The notes below the pieces were generated by a model. It was not told the origin of the DNA. It made no database searches and was given only the letters and a program-made list of their open reading frames with translations. The position numbers were made by a program, and so were the translations under genes. Shown here one piece after another: positions 35,229-44,700 of a stretch of 64,000 nt of DNA (its first letter is position 1; each line of letters starts with the position of its first letter). Location of the stretch: the NCBI RefSeq assembly GCF_014204945.1, contig NZ_JACHMN010000001.1, forward strand, positions 186,001 to 250,000, in the 5' to 3' direction. The stretch is from Allocatelliglobosispora scoriae. Its GTDB lineage: Bacteria > Actinomycetota > Actinomycetes > Mycobacteriales > Micromonosporaceae.

Positions 35229-38072
35229 ATGATCGACAGCGACGGTTGCAACTTTCGCGTGCTCGGCCCGGTGGAGGTCGTCGCGAACGGGAAGCCGCTC
35301 CAGTTCGCCCGCCGCCAGCAGCTCGACCTCATCGCGTTCCTGATGCTGCGCGCCGACCGTGTGGTCGGGACGGCTGAGATCATCGAGGCGATGTGGGGCG
35401 GCGCGGCGCCCCGGACGGCGAACGTGCAGGTCCAGAACATGGTGTCGGCACTGCGGGCCGTCCTGCACCACGACGGCGACGAGCCGCTGGCCAGAGTGGA
35501 CCGTCAGGCCGCCGGCTACGCCCTGCATGTCTCGTCCGGCCGGCTGGACCTGGCGGTCTTCACGGCCCTCGTCGCGCAGGCCCGTTCGGCACGAACGCCC
35601 GGCGCCGCCGTGGGCCTGCTCCGCGAGGCCCTCGGGCTGTGGCGGGGCACGCTGCCTTTAGCGGGGGTACGCGCACCGTTCGCCACCGCCGCCCGCGCCT
35701 ACCTCAGCGAGCAGCGCGACGGGGCGCTGGAGCAGCTCTTCGACGCCGAGCTGCGGTGCGGCAACCACGCGGCGATCGTGCCGGCGCTGACCGACGCCGT
35801 CGCCGCCAACCCGGTCCGGCAGCGTTTCGTCGCCCAGCTGATGGTCGCCCTGCACCGCAGCGGCCGGATCACCGATGCCCTCAGTGCGTACCGCAGCGCA
35901 CGGCAGACGCTCCACGGGGAGTACGGCCTGGACGCCGGCCACGAGCTGCAGGACCTGGAGCGGCGCATCCTGCTCGGCGACCGCACCCTCGATCCGCCGG
36001 TGGAGCCTGATCCGGCCGGCCCGGGCAGCACCCGCCCACCGCCGCCGATCACCATCCCGGTCCCGGCACAGCTGCCGCTGGACGTCCGGGGATTCGCCGG
36101 CCGCGGCACGGAGCTGGCCCACCTCGACGCGCTCGCCCCCGACTCCGATGCCGCGTCGACCGCCGCCACCGTGGTCGCCGTCGTCATGGGTACGGCGGGG
36201 GTTGGCAAGACGGCGCTCGCGGTGCACTGGGCGCAGCAGGCGGCGAACCGGTTCCCCGACGGCCAGCTCTACGTCAACCTGCGCGGGTTCCATCCGGGTG
36301 CCCGGCCGGTGGAGCCGGGGGAGGCGCTGCGGGGATTCCTCGACGCGTTCGGGGTGCCGCCGGAGCGGGTCCCGGCCGGTCTCGACGCGCAGGCCGCCCT
36401 CTACCGCAGCCTCGTGGCGGGGCGCCGGGTCCTGGTGCTGCTCGACAACGCGGTCGACGAGGAGCAGGTCCGGCCGCTGCTGCCGGGCGGGCGCGGCGGG
36501 ATGGTCCTGATCACCAGCCGCGACCAGCTGATCGGCCTCGTCGCGCTGGAGGGCGCCCACCCGGTCTCCCTCGACGTCCTGTCCGGGACCGAGGCGCGGG
36601 AGTTCCTGGTCGGGCGGCTCGGCGCGCAGCGGGTCGCCGCCGACCCCCAGGCCGCCGACACGATCGCGGTCCAGTGCGCGCGGCTCCCGCTCGCGCTGGC
36701 GATGGTCGCCGCGCGCGCCGCCGTCCATCCGACCTTCCCGCTCGGGTCGCTCTCCGCGGAGCTCTCCGCCGTCCGGGAGCGGCTGCGGCCGCAGGGCGCC
36801 AACGACTTCACCACCGATGTGCAGGCGGCGTTCTCCTGGTCCTACCGGCGGTTGACGCCCTCGGTCTCCGCCCTGTTCCGGCTGCTCGGGCTGCATCCCG
36901 GGCAGGACATGGGCGTGGACGCCGCGGCCAGCCTCGCCGGTGTCGCGGCGGACGAGGTCCGGCCGCTGCTCGCCGAGCTGGTCCGCGCGCACCTGATCAC
37001 CGAGCACGTCCCGGGCCGGTTCGCGCTGCACGACCTGCTGCGGGCCTACGCCGCGGAGCTGGCGCAGCGTACCGAGAGCGCGCCGGACCAGCACGCGGCG
37101 CTGCGCCGGCTGCTCTCCCACTACCTGCACAGCGCCTACGCCGCAGCGGTCCTGATGTACCCGCACCGCTACAAGCTGGACCTGGTGCCGCCCGACCGGG
37201 GCGCCGTGGTGGCGGAGTCCGCCGACGCGGAGCAGGCGTCGGCCTGGTTCGCGGCGGAGCACGCGGTGCTGCTCGCGGCGCTGAGCCGGGCCGCCGACTC
37301 CGACCTGGGCACCTACGCGTGGCAGCTCGCCTCGGCGCTGTCGACCTTCCTGGACCGGTCCGGGCACTGGCACGACTGGGTGGCGAGCCAGCGCACCGCG
37401 CTCTCCGTCGTGGAGCGGGTGGCCGACCGGATCGGCCAGGCGCACGCGCACGGCAGCCTGGGCCTGGCCTACAACCGCCTCAAGCGCTACGACGAGGCGC
37501 ACGTCCACCTGCGCCGTGCCGACGACCTCTTCGGCGAGCTCGACGACCTGGTCGGGCAGGCGTACACCAGCCTGCGGATGAGCCTCGTCCACGAAGGACA
37601 GGGCGACCAGGGCGCCGCGCTGCTCGACGCCGAGCAGGCGCTGGACCGGTTCGAGTCGGCCGACCACGACATCGGCCGGGGGCAGGCCCTCAACAGCGTC
37701 GGCTGGCTCCACGCCCAGCTGGGCCAGTACAGCGACGCGGTCAAGTACTGCGAGCAGGCCGTCGACGTGCACCGGGAGCTCGCCGACCGGGAGGGGCTCG
37801 CGAACGCGCTGGACAGCCTCGGCTTCGCGCTCGCCAGCGACGGCGACCACCGGCAGGCGGTCGTCCACTACCGGGAGGCGCTGGTGGTGCTGCGCCAGCT
37901 CGCCGACCCGTACTACGAGACGATCACCCTGGCGCACCTCGGCGACGCCCACCACGCGGCGGGCGATCACCGGGCCGCCGCCGACGCCTGGCGGCAGGCG
38001 CTCGCCATGCTCGACGAGCTGGGCCATCCGGACGCCGCCGACCTGCGCGCGAAGCTGGCCGGTCTGGTCTAG
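35229..38072 (+). CDS. AfsR/SARP-family regulator with NB-ARC and TPR
   Basis: 947 residues. Domains in order: winged-helix OmpR-type DNA-binding domain (about 10-95, FRVLGPVEVV), bacterial transcriptional activation domain (about 100-245, LHGEYGLDAGHELQDLERRI), proline-rich linker, NB-ARC ATPase with Walker A GTAGVGKTAL (about 320) and Walker B-like RVLVLLDNA, and C-terminal TPRs (about 730-940, SLGLAYNRLKRYDEAHVHLRR). This is the AfsR layout: an ATP-regulated activator, often of secondary metabolism. A TACGAT -10 box ends 7 bases before ATG 35229, so the message is probably leaderless. Targets are unknown, but the M23-like gene follows. Confidence 0.93.
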   Translation: MIDSDGCNFRVLGPVEVVANGKPLQFARRQQLDLIAFLMLRADRVVGTAEIIEAMWGGAAPRTANVQVQNMVSALRAVLHHDGDEPLARVDRQAAGYALHVSSGRLDLAVFTALVAQARSARTPGAAVGLLREALGLWRGTLPLAGVRAPFATAARAYLSEQRDGALEQLFDAELRCGNHAAIVPALTDAVAANPVRQRFVAQLMVALHRSGRITDALSAYRSARQTLHGEYGLDAGHELQDLERRILLGDRTLDPPVEPDPAGPGSTRPPPPITIPVPAQLPLDVRGFAGRGTELAHLDALAPDSDAASTAATVVAVVMGTAGVGKTALAVHWAQQAANRFPDGQLYVNLRGFHPGARPVEPGEALRGFLDAFGVPPERVPAGLDAQAALYRSLVAGRRVLVLLDNAVDEEQVRPLLPGGRGGMVLITSRDQLIGLVALEGAHPVSLDVLSGTEAREFLVGRLGAQRVAADPQAADTIAVQCARLPLALAMVAARAAVHPTFPLGSLSAELSAVRERLRPQGANDFTTDVQAAFSWSYRRLTPSVSALFRLLGLHPGQDMGVDAAASLAGVAADEVRPLLAELVRAHLITEHVPGRFALHDLLRAYAAELAQRTESAPDQHAALRRLLSHYLHSAYAAAVLMYPHRYKLDLVPPDRGAVVAESADAEQASAWFAAEHAVLLAALSRAADSDLGTYAWQLASALSTFLDRSGHWHDWVASQRTALSVVERVADRIGQAHAHGSLGLAYNRLKRYDEAHVHLRRADDLFGELDDLVGQAYTSLRMSLVHEGQGDQGAALLDAEQALDRFESADHDIGRGQALNSVGWLHAQLGQYSDAVKYCEQAVDVHRELADREGLANALDSLGFALASDGDHRQAVVHYREALVVLRQLADPYYETITLAHLGDAHHAAGDHRAAADAWRQALAMLDELGHPDAADLRAKLAGLV

Positions 38073-38313
38073 TCGCGGTCCGTGTGAAGATCGGATGTGC
38101 TCCCGTGTGGGCCGATGCCGCACGATGAGAGCAGATTCATCCATCCGAATGTGAGAGGCCAGCGGCTCTCACGCCCACCCGCCGAAAGCTGCGCAGCAGG
38201 CCGTCTCGGTCTGCTCGGACGGCTGCGTGCCACGCGATCGGTGCCGAGCCTGCCAGACCACGTCACCAGCCACGTCCATGGATGCGATCGCCCTGGTCGC
38301 AGAAGGAGCGAGA
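38073..38313. other. Intergenic region with hairpin
   Basis: 241 bases before the M23-like gene. It holds a hairpin with 7-base arms GTGAGAG/CTCTCAC (38151-38172), and TTCATCCAT at 38136-38144, a 9-mer that also occurs at 35201-35209 before the AfsR-like gene. It could be leader structure or an operator. Confidence 0.3.
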
Positions 38314-39639
38314 ATGAAGCAGGACGACGAGAGCAACTGCTGCGGCGGCGGCGAGCCCGTGCTCGTACCCGGCATGAGCCGGCGCACGCTGCTGCGGGCC
38401 ACCGCCCTGGGCGCGGGCGCGCTCACCGTGGGTGCCGGGGCGCTGCTGCCCGCAGCCGCGTACGCCGCACCGGCGATCTACAACCCGTTCGCCGCCTACC
38501 CGATCACCGACACCTGGGAGGGCCACCTCGCCCGCGGGTCGCGCGGCGGCATCGACTTCGGCATGCCGGTCGGCACCCCGCTGCCCGCCTGCGGTGCCGG
38601 GACCGTGACGAACACCCCCTACAACGGCGCCGGCGGGCACACCGTGACGATCGCCCACGCTGACGGCTACCGCAGCCAGTACCTGCACCTGTCGCAGTTC
38701 AACCTCGCCAACGGGACCTATGTCGGCGCGGGCACGATCGTGGGACTGTCCGGCGGTGCCGCCGGTGCGCCCGGCTCGGGCAGCTCGACCGGGCCGCACG
38801 TGCACTGGCACATGATCGACCCGAACGGCAACTACATCAGCCCGCTGGTCTACATCGCACAGAACCCCGGCGGCGGCGCGCGGCAGGTCTACGAGGCGGC
38901 CAGCAACAACGGCTGGCGGGCGCTGCCGGTCTCCGGCCCCTCGGGCGCGGTGACGGGCGCGGCGGCGGCGGTGATCACGGTCGGCGGCACGAAGATCATC
39001 TACACCCTCAACGGCGGCCGGATCCTGGAGGCCGGCAGCGGTGCGGGCTGGAACAACCTGTGGACCGGCATCCAGGGAGCGCAGGGCACCGCCCTCGCGG
39101 CGCTGAACGTCGCCGACGTCAAGTACATCTACAGCGTGGTCGGCGGATACGTGCACGAGGCGCACAGCGCCAACGGCTGGCGCAACCTCAACACCGGCAT
39201 CGCCGGCGTCTCCTCCGCCTCGATCGCGACGATCACACTCAGCGGTGTCAAGTACATCTACAGCATCGTCGGCGGTGTCGTGCACGAGGCGCACAGCGCC
39301 AACGGCTGGCGCAACCTGAGCACGGGCATCCCGGCCTCGGCGGTGGCGGCGATCACGGTCGGCACCACGAAGATCATCTACACGGTCGTCGGCGGCCGGG
39401 TCTACGAGGCGGCGAGCAACGCCGGCTGGCAGAACCTGTGGACCGGCATCACCGGGGTGTCGGACGGCTCGCTCGCCGCGATCAACAACGGCGGGGTCAA
39501 GAACATCTACACCACCGCCGGCGGCTACGTGCACGAGGCGGCGAGCAACAACGGCTGGCGGAACCTCAACTCCGGTGTCCGCGGCACCTCGGCGGCCGCA
39601 CTGGCGCTCGGCGGGGTCAAGCACATCTACAGCCTCTGA
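38314..39639 (+). CDS. Tat-exported M23-like protein with propeller repeats
   Basis: 441 residues with AGAAGGAG before ATG 38314. A twin-arginine signal (MSRRTLLRATALGAGAL) ends near AYA (residue 50). Residues 54-190 are a LytM/M23-like domain: Asp81 in GGIDFGMPVGTPL and the His-x-His pair in PHVHWH (His162, His164) are present. The residue four before Asp81 is Arg77, where the first zinc-binding His normally stands, so peptidase activity is doubtful. From residue 190 there are six repeats of about 43-48 residues with VHEAxSxNGWRNLxTGI, likely a lectin-like beta-propeller. It would act on or bind the cell wall outside the membrane. Confidence 0.88.
   Translation: MKQDDESNCCGGGEPVLVPGMSRRTLLRATALGAGALTVGAGALLPAAAYAAPAIYNPFAAYPITDTWEGHLARGSRGGIDFGMPVGTPLPACGAGTVTNTPYNGAGGHTVTIAHADGYRSQYLHLSQFNLANGTYVGAGTIVGLSGGAAGAPGSGSSTGPHVHWHMIDPNGNYISPLVYIAQNPGGGARQVYEAASNNGWRALPVSGPSGAVTGAAAAVITVGGTKIIYTLNGGRILEAGSGAGWNNLWTGIQGAQGTALAALNVADVKYIYSVVGGYVHEAHSANGWRNLNTGIAGVSSASIATITLSGVKYIYSIVGGVVHEAHSANGWRNLSTGIPASAVAAITVGTTKIIYTVVGGRVYEAASNAGWQNLWTGITGVSDGSLAAINNGGVKNIYTTAGGYVHEAASNNGWRNLNSGVRGTSAAALALGGVKHIYSL
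38885..39636 (+). repeat. Six in-frame repeats in the M23-like gene
   Basis: Six tandem coding units centred on the (E/H)AxSxxGWxxL motif. Two neighbouring units share an identical 38-base stretch (39151-39188 and 39280-39317), 129 bases apart, which points to recent duplication or gene conversion. Confidence 0.85.
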
Positions 39640-39643
39640 ACAA

Positions 39644-39677
39644 CCGCGGGGACCCCTGGCGACGGGGGTCCCCGCGG
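39644..39677 (+). terminator. Hairpin terminator after the M23-like gene
   Basis: A 13-base perfect stem (39644-39656 with 39665-39677) just after the stop at 39639. Confidence 0.8.
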
Positions 39678-39732
39678 TCCCCGGGAGCCGGAGTCACCCG
39701 AAAGCTTTATGACGATATTTGTTGATTCGGCG

Positions 39733-39738
39733 TAAATT
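39733..39738 (+). promoter_or_regulatory. -10 box for a leaderless message
   Basis: TAAATT ends 7 bases before ATG 39746, with an ATGACG -35-like hexamer 18 bases upstream (39709-39714) and no ribosome site. The surroundings are AT-rich after the terminator. Confidence 0.45.
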
Positions 39739-39745
39739 TCAGTTC

Positions 39746-41332
39746 ATGACGACGCCGGGCTGCTGCCTGCTGGTCACCACGGAGTTCCAGGCCTCTCCCG
39801 ACGAGGCGGCCCTCCTGCTGCAGTCCCACGCGCGCCGCCTGGCCGACCTCGGCGCGAATCTCCAGCCGACGGGCACCCACTCCTACCACCTCACGCTTGC
39901 CGGCGGCGGCAGCGCGACGCTCGCCATGACCGGACCCGCCGACGCCAGGAGCCGCCCGGCCGCCACCCGCAACCTGGTGCTGCTCGTCGAGGATCGCGGC
40001 GGCACCACGCCTGAGCTGCTCGCATCCGTGATCAGAACCGCGGAGGAGGTCGGGTTCACCGGGACCGAATCGGCGGCGCTGCACGCCCAGCTGCCGCTCA
40101 CCCTCGGCCTCGCCGCCGACTACCGCGCAGCCCGCCCGCTGGCCGGCATCGCGCTGATCATCACCGGGCACTTCGTCACCGACCTGATCCCGATGGTCGA
40201 CGCGGCGATCGACCTCGGCGTCCCCGCCGACGCGATCACGGTCCTGCGCAAGGAGTACGCCTACCGCATGCGCCGCCGCATCGACGCCTCGCTCGCCGAC
40301 CGCGGCGTCGCCGTGTTCCCGGTCGGCAAAACCATCGAGGGGGTACGCGACCACGCCCGCCGCGCAGCCGCGAAAGGCCTGCGCTGCCTCGCCGTCGACG
40401 ACGGCGGCTACGTGCTGCCCGCCCTGCTCACCGACGCCGCCGAGGTACTGGCCGCCTACATCGGCGTGGTGGAGCAGACGATGTCGGGCATCTTCAAGCT
40501 CGAACCGTTCCCCGAGCTGCCGCTGCCCGTCCTGACCGTGGCCCAGTCCCGGCTCAAGGGCACCATCGAGTCGAACTGGATCGCCGACGCCGCGATCTTC
40601 AACATCATGGACCTCCTGCCCGACGAGAAGGTCGAGGGCCAGCCCGCCCTCGTCATCGGATACGGCAACATCGGCGCCGCGATCGCCGCGATCCTGCGCG
40701 ACCGGGGCATGCGCGTCGCCGTCCACGACCGCGACCTCGTCCGGCTGATCGCCGCGCACGAGACCGGCTTCACGACCGGGCAGCACCTGCCCGCACTCCT
40801 CGCCGACCACGCTCCGCTGCTGGTCATCGGCACGACCGGGCGGACCAGCATGACTGCACCCCACTTCCTGGCGCTGCGCCGAGACTGCTTCCTGGCCAGC
40901 GTCAGCAGCCGGGACACCGAGTTCGACCTGCCGCGGCTCGCCGCGGCCGCCGTGTCCGTGGTGGACCTGGGCAACATCGGCTACCGCTACGAGCTGCCCG
41001 ACCAGGTCGACGTCACCGTGCTCGCCGACGGCTACCCCGTCAACTTCCACCAGGCCGACAGCGTCACCAAATCGCACTCGGACCTCATCTGCGCCGCCCT
41101 CATGCTCGGCGCGTGCGTGCTCGCCCACCCCCGCCACGGCTTCGCGGACGGGCACAACGTGACGCGTACCGATCATGTGCTCGAAGCCAGCGGGCTGCTG
41201 GCCCACTACTACGACCTCTACGGGCCGCACAGCACCTCGCCGGCGATCGGGCGCTCGCTCAACCCGGCCCGATACCGGCCCCGACCGCTCGGCCTTCCCC
41301 TGCCCGAGATCCTCGTGGAGGCGTCACCATGA
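39746..41332 (+). CDS. S-adenosylhomocysteine hydrolase-like NAD-binding protein
   Basis: 528 residues. The middle and C-terminal parts follow the AdoHcy hydrolase plan: GHFVTDLIPMVDAAIDLGV (His as in the substrate site), DDGGYV, VEQTMSGI, a lysine region (RLKGTIESNW) and a Rossmann motif GYGNIGAAIAAILRDRG. Several catalytic positions seem changed by eye: the Glu-Glu of the canonical SEETTTG is Glu-Gln, the Asp after the catalytic lysine is Glu, and the His of NIGHFD is Tyr in NIGYRYE. The first 130 residues are unlike AdoHcy hydrolase. It is probably an NAD-dependent enzyme on a related nucleoside or a binding protein. It is translationally coupled (ATGA) to the cupin gene. Confidence 0.8.
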   Translation: MTTPGCCLLVTTEFQASPDEAALLLQSHARRLADLGANLQPTGTHSYHLTLAGGGSATLAMTGPADARSRPAATRNLVLLVEDRGGTTPELLASVIRTAEEVGFTGTESAALHAQLPLTLGLAADYRAARPLAGIALIITGHFVTDLIPMVDAAIDLGVPADAITVLRKEYAYRMRRRIDASLADRGVAVFPVGKTIEGVRDHARRAAAKGLRCLAVDDGGYVLPALLTDAAEVLAAYIGVVEQTMSGIFKLEPFPELPLPVLTVAQSRLKGTIESNWIADAAIFNIMDLLPDEKVEGQPALVIGYGNIGAAIAAILRDRGMRVAVHDRDLVRLIAAHETGFTTGQHLPALLADHAPLLVIGTTGRTSMTAPHFLALRRDCFLASVSSRDTEFDLPRLAAAAVSVVDLGNIGYRYELPDQVDVTVLADGYPVNFHQADSVTKSHSDLICAALMLGACVLAHPRHGFADGHNVTRTDHVLEASGLLAHYYDLYGPHSTSPAIGRSLNPARYRPRPLGLPLPEILVEASP

Positions 41333-41784
41333 CCGTCGGCAACCGTCCCGTACTCGCCGAAGTGCTTGGTTTGGAACCCCACCCCGAAGGCGGCTGGTTC
41401 GCCGAGACCTGGACCACCGCGCAGACCCTCCACCCCGACGGCTACCCAGGACCCCGGGCCGCGGCGAGCGCGATCTACTTCCTGCTGTGCCCGGGGGAGC
41501 GGTCGCTGTGGCACACCGTGCGGTCCGACGAGGTGTGGCTGTGGCATCGCGGCGGCCCGCTGGACCTCCTGCTCGGCGGCGACGGCGAGCAGCCCAGCGC
41601 GACCCCGACCGTCATCCGGGTCGGCCCGGCCGTCGAGAACGGCGAGCAACCCCAGGTGCTCGTCCCGGGCGGGGTCTGGCAGGCCGCCCGGCCCGCGGGC
41701 GACGTGGAGGTCCTCGTCAGCTGCGTCGTGGCACCCGGCTTCGACTATGCGGACTTCCGCCTATCGTCCGATGTGGAGGAATGA
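41329..41784 (+). CDS. DUF985 cupin
   Basis: 151 residues of the DUF985 cupin family: LGLEPHPEGGWFAETW at the start, IYFLLCPGERSLWHTV with the metal His, DEVWLWHRG, and QAARPAGDVEVLVSCVVAPGFDYADF at the end. The start overlaps the AdoHcy-hydrolase-like stop as ATGA, with GGAGG upstream, so the two form an operon. The family is structurally known but functionally unassigned; sugar or nucleoside epimerase or dioxygenase activity is possible. Its last 24 bases overlap the convergent CHAT gene. Confidence 0.88.
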   Translation: MTVGNRPVLAEVLGLEPHPEGGWFAETWTTAQTLHPDGYPGPRAAASAIYFLLCPGERSLWHTVRSDEVWLWHRGGPLDLLLGGDGEQPSATPTVIRVGPAVENGEQPQVLVPGGVWQAARPAGDVEVLVSCVVAPGFDYADFRLSSDVEE

Positions 41785-44700
41785 CATCCACGTGCTCGGA
41801 CGGGACCGGTCCCGGTCCCGGAGCTCCCGGACGGCGGCGTGCAGGGCGACGGCGCTGCGGCCGGGGTCCAGCACCCCGTCGGCGTCGCGCAGCTCCCGGT
41901 AGAAGGCCGTCGTCACCTGGAGGATGTGGGTGTCCAAAACGGTCCACAGCGTACCGACGACGTCGCGCCAGCCGGAGAAGTACAGCGCCGCCGCGAGACT
42001 GACGGCCTCATCGGGGACGCGCAGCCCGCCGGTCGCCGTCATGCAGGCGGCGAGGAAGGCGAGCTCGCCGGAGCTGCGCAGCGAGCCGAGCTCGGTGACG
42101 GTGAGCATCCCGTCGTGCAGCATGATGCCGCCCTCCGACGGCAGGCCGAGGACCTGGACGCCGTGGCAGCTCAGGTGCATGACGTCGAAGTCCGGCAGTT
42201 CCTCGCGGACCCGCCGGCGCGTCGCGTCCGCGCCCGTGTGCGCCACCACCGTTCCGGCGGGCAGGAGCGCGGTGAGTGCGGCCTGCTCGCGGCCGACGTT
42301 GAGCAGCCGCGGCATGCCCTCCGTCTCGGGCACGCCGACGAACAGCACCTGCTCGCCGCGCCGGGCACGCGGCCGCGGCAGCCGCGAGCGGATCAGCGCC
42401 GACAGGGTGGGGGTGGAGGACGAGACGACCCGGTCGACGACCGCGCGCCCGTCGTCCGCGCCGTGGTACCCCGCTGCCTGGAGGGGGAGCAGCGTCAGCG
42501 GTCCGGTGGGGCACCACCACAGGCGCTGCGAGGGGCCGAGGGCGAGGCTGTCCAGCACCGGCTCGGCGATCACGTCCCACAGCCACTCGACGGTCCCGTT
42601 GAGCGTGGTCTCCAGCCGGTCCAGGGTCTGTGCCGTGAGGTCCGCCTCCTCGAATTCGCGCAGTGCGTCCAGGTAGGCGTTGGACCTGGCGTACACGTCG
42701 TGCTTGGTGAGGCCCGCCAGCGGCACGACCGCGAGCCCGTGCGGACCCACGATGAGCGCGTCGCACCGCCATCCGCTGACGTTGATGATGGCGACCGGCC
42801 CTTCGGCACCGGCGGCGAGCAGCTCGTCCACGCCCGGCGGGGCGAGGAACGAGGCGAAGCCGGGCAGCTCGCGGATGGTCGTGGTGAGCCGGTTCCACCG
42901 GTGCACCATCTCCACCCGGCCCTCGACCGCGGGATCCTGATGAGGGACGGCATGGCCCAGCATTCCCGCCGCCCACATGCCACCCGGCTGGCGGTCGATC
43001 GCCTCCCGAAGCTCACGCAGCTGCTCGGCGAGGTCGGGATGCGCGCCCGCCAGCTCGCCGAGGTCGGAGTCCGTGTCGATGAGCTGCTGCCAGAGCACCG
43101 CCCGCCCGTGCTCCAGCACCTGCAGCGCCAGCCGCTCGTCCCCGGCCTGGAGCGCGCAGGCGGCCGCGTCGGCGGCGAGGGTCGGCCACGCGGCGAGGGC
43201 ACGCTCGCCGTCGTGGCGGGGCATGCCGACCATGGCGACGAGGGGCAGCAGCGCTACGCATCGCGCGTAGACCTGCGCCGCCTCGGACCACCGTCCCGCC
43301 CGGGCGAGGGCCTCGCCGAGTTCGGCTCCCGCTCTCATTCGCATGTGGGCCGGTACGAGTTCGTCGGCGAGGGTGTCGGCGGCGAGTCGGTTGCTCTCCT
43401 CGATCCGCGCGTCCCCGGCAGGCAGGAGGCGGAGCGCGGTGGCGAGGTTGCCAACGCGCCGCCCGTGCTCGATGTGGTCTGCCGGGGTGAGGGCGAGGCA
43501 GCGCCGGAGGGCGTCGACGACGAGCTCGAGGTCCTCGGCCGAACCGGTCCGCCGCCAGCGGAGATGCAGCGTGGATCCGAGGTTGGCGTAGAGGACCGAC
43601 GCGGTCTCGACAGTCGTGTGGTTGCTGGCGGCAAGGCGCCCGGTGTGCTCGATCGCTCGGTCGAGGACGGCCGGGTCCTCGTCGGCCTTGGCCGCGCGCA
43701 GCATGGCGAAGGTGAGGGCGACATCGGCGGTGTGATGCCTCAGATGCGACGGCGGATAGGCGTCCCGCGCGTCCGTCAGCGCCTGGACCGCCGCACGGAG
43801 GTCGTCGGGGTCCTCGGTGATCTCGTGCCGCGCGATCAGGCTCTTGCCGAGGCTCTCCAGCGCCGGCCCGGTGTCCGGGGGGAGCGTTGCGCCATCGAGG
43901 GCGAGTCGGCACAGCGCGATGCTTTCTTCGAGGTCCTGAGCGGCGCCGCTGTGCTCGAACCGGGACCGCAGGGCGATGGAGAAGTTGGTCAGCTCGCGGC
44001 ACAGGTCCGCGGTCCAGGGCTGCTCCTTGGCGAGGTCCGCCCTGCGGTAGGTGTCGATGGCGGCGTTGATGTCCGCGATGTCCCCGAACGCCTGGAACCT
44101 CGTGCAGTACGCCCCGGCGAGGTCCAGCCGGAGCTGGAGGTTGCCGGGGACGACCGCGAGGGCCGCCGCGCCGAGCTGGACCGCCTCGGTCAGGTCGGGT
44201 GGTCCTCCGCGGGCGAGGTAGCGCAGCTTCAGCGACTCCATCATGCTGATGGCGACGAGGTCCTGGCGTGGGGAGCGGGGTCCGAGCAGGGCCCGGGCGC
44301 GCTGCCCGAGCTCGATGCTCCGATCGAGGTCGGCGATGTCTCGGAAGTGCTCGAACCGCAAGGCGAGCACGCCCATGACGGTCGCGGCCCGCACGGCGAA
44401 GTCGTCGACGTCGGTGATCGCCGCGTCGCAGGAGAGTTCCCCAACGGTGATGGCGTCGTCGAGGTGGGTGCGGTCCCCGCTCTCTGTGTAGCGCAGCCGC
44501 AGGGCCCAGCACAGGCCCGAATACACCTCGGCCAGGTCGTCGTGGTCAGGTTTGCGGACCGCCTCGATCGCCTCCCGCAGGATCGTCACGGCGTCGTCCA
44601 GGTCGGTTGCGTCGCCGGTCGCCTCGTACCGCAGGGTTCTCATCGCACCGGCCGCCCGGGCCGAGAACATGAGCATCGACTGGGCCCACTCGCGTGCGTA

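Noticed and set aside
36181-38072. Separate NB-ARC/TPR gene after the SARP part
   Set aside because: The reading frame is continuous from 35229 with no internal start signal; it is one AfsR-type protein.
38885-39636. CRISPR-like repeats
   Set aside because: Repeats are in-frame coding units of about 130 bases that diverge between copies; they encode propeller blades.
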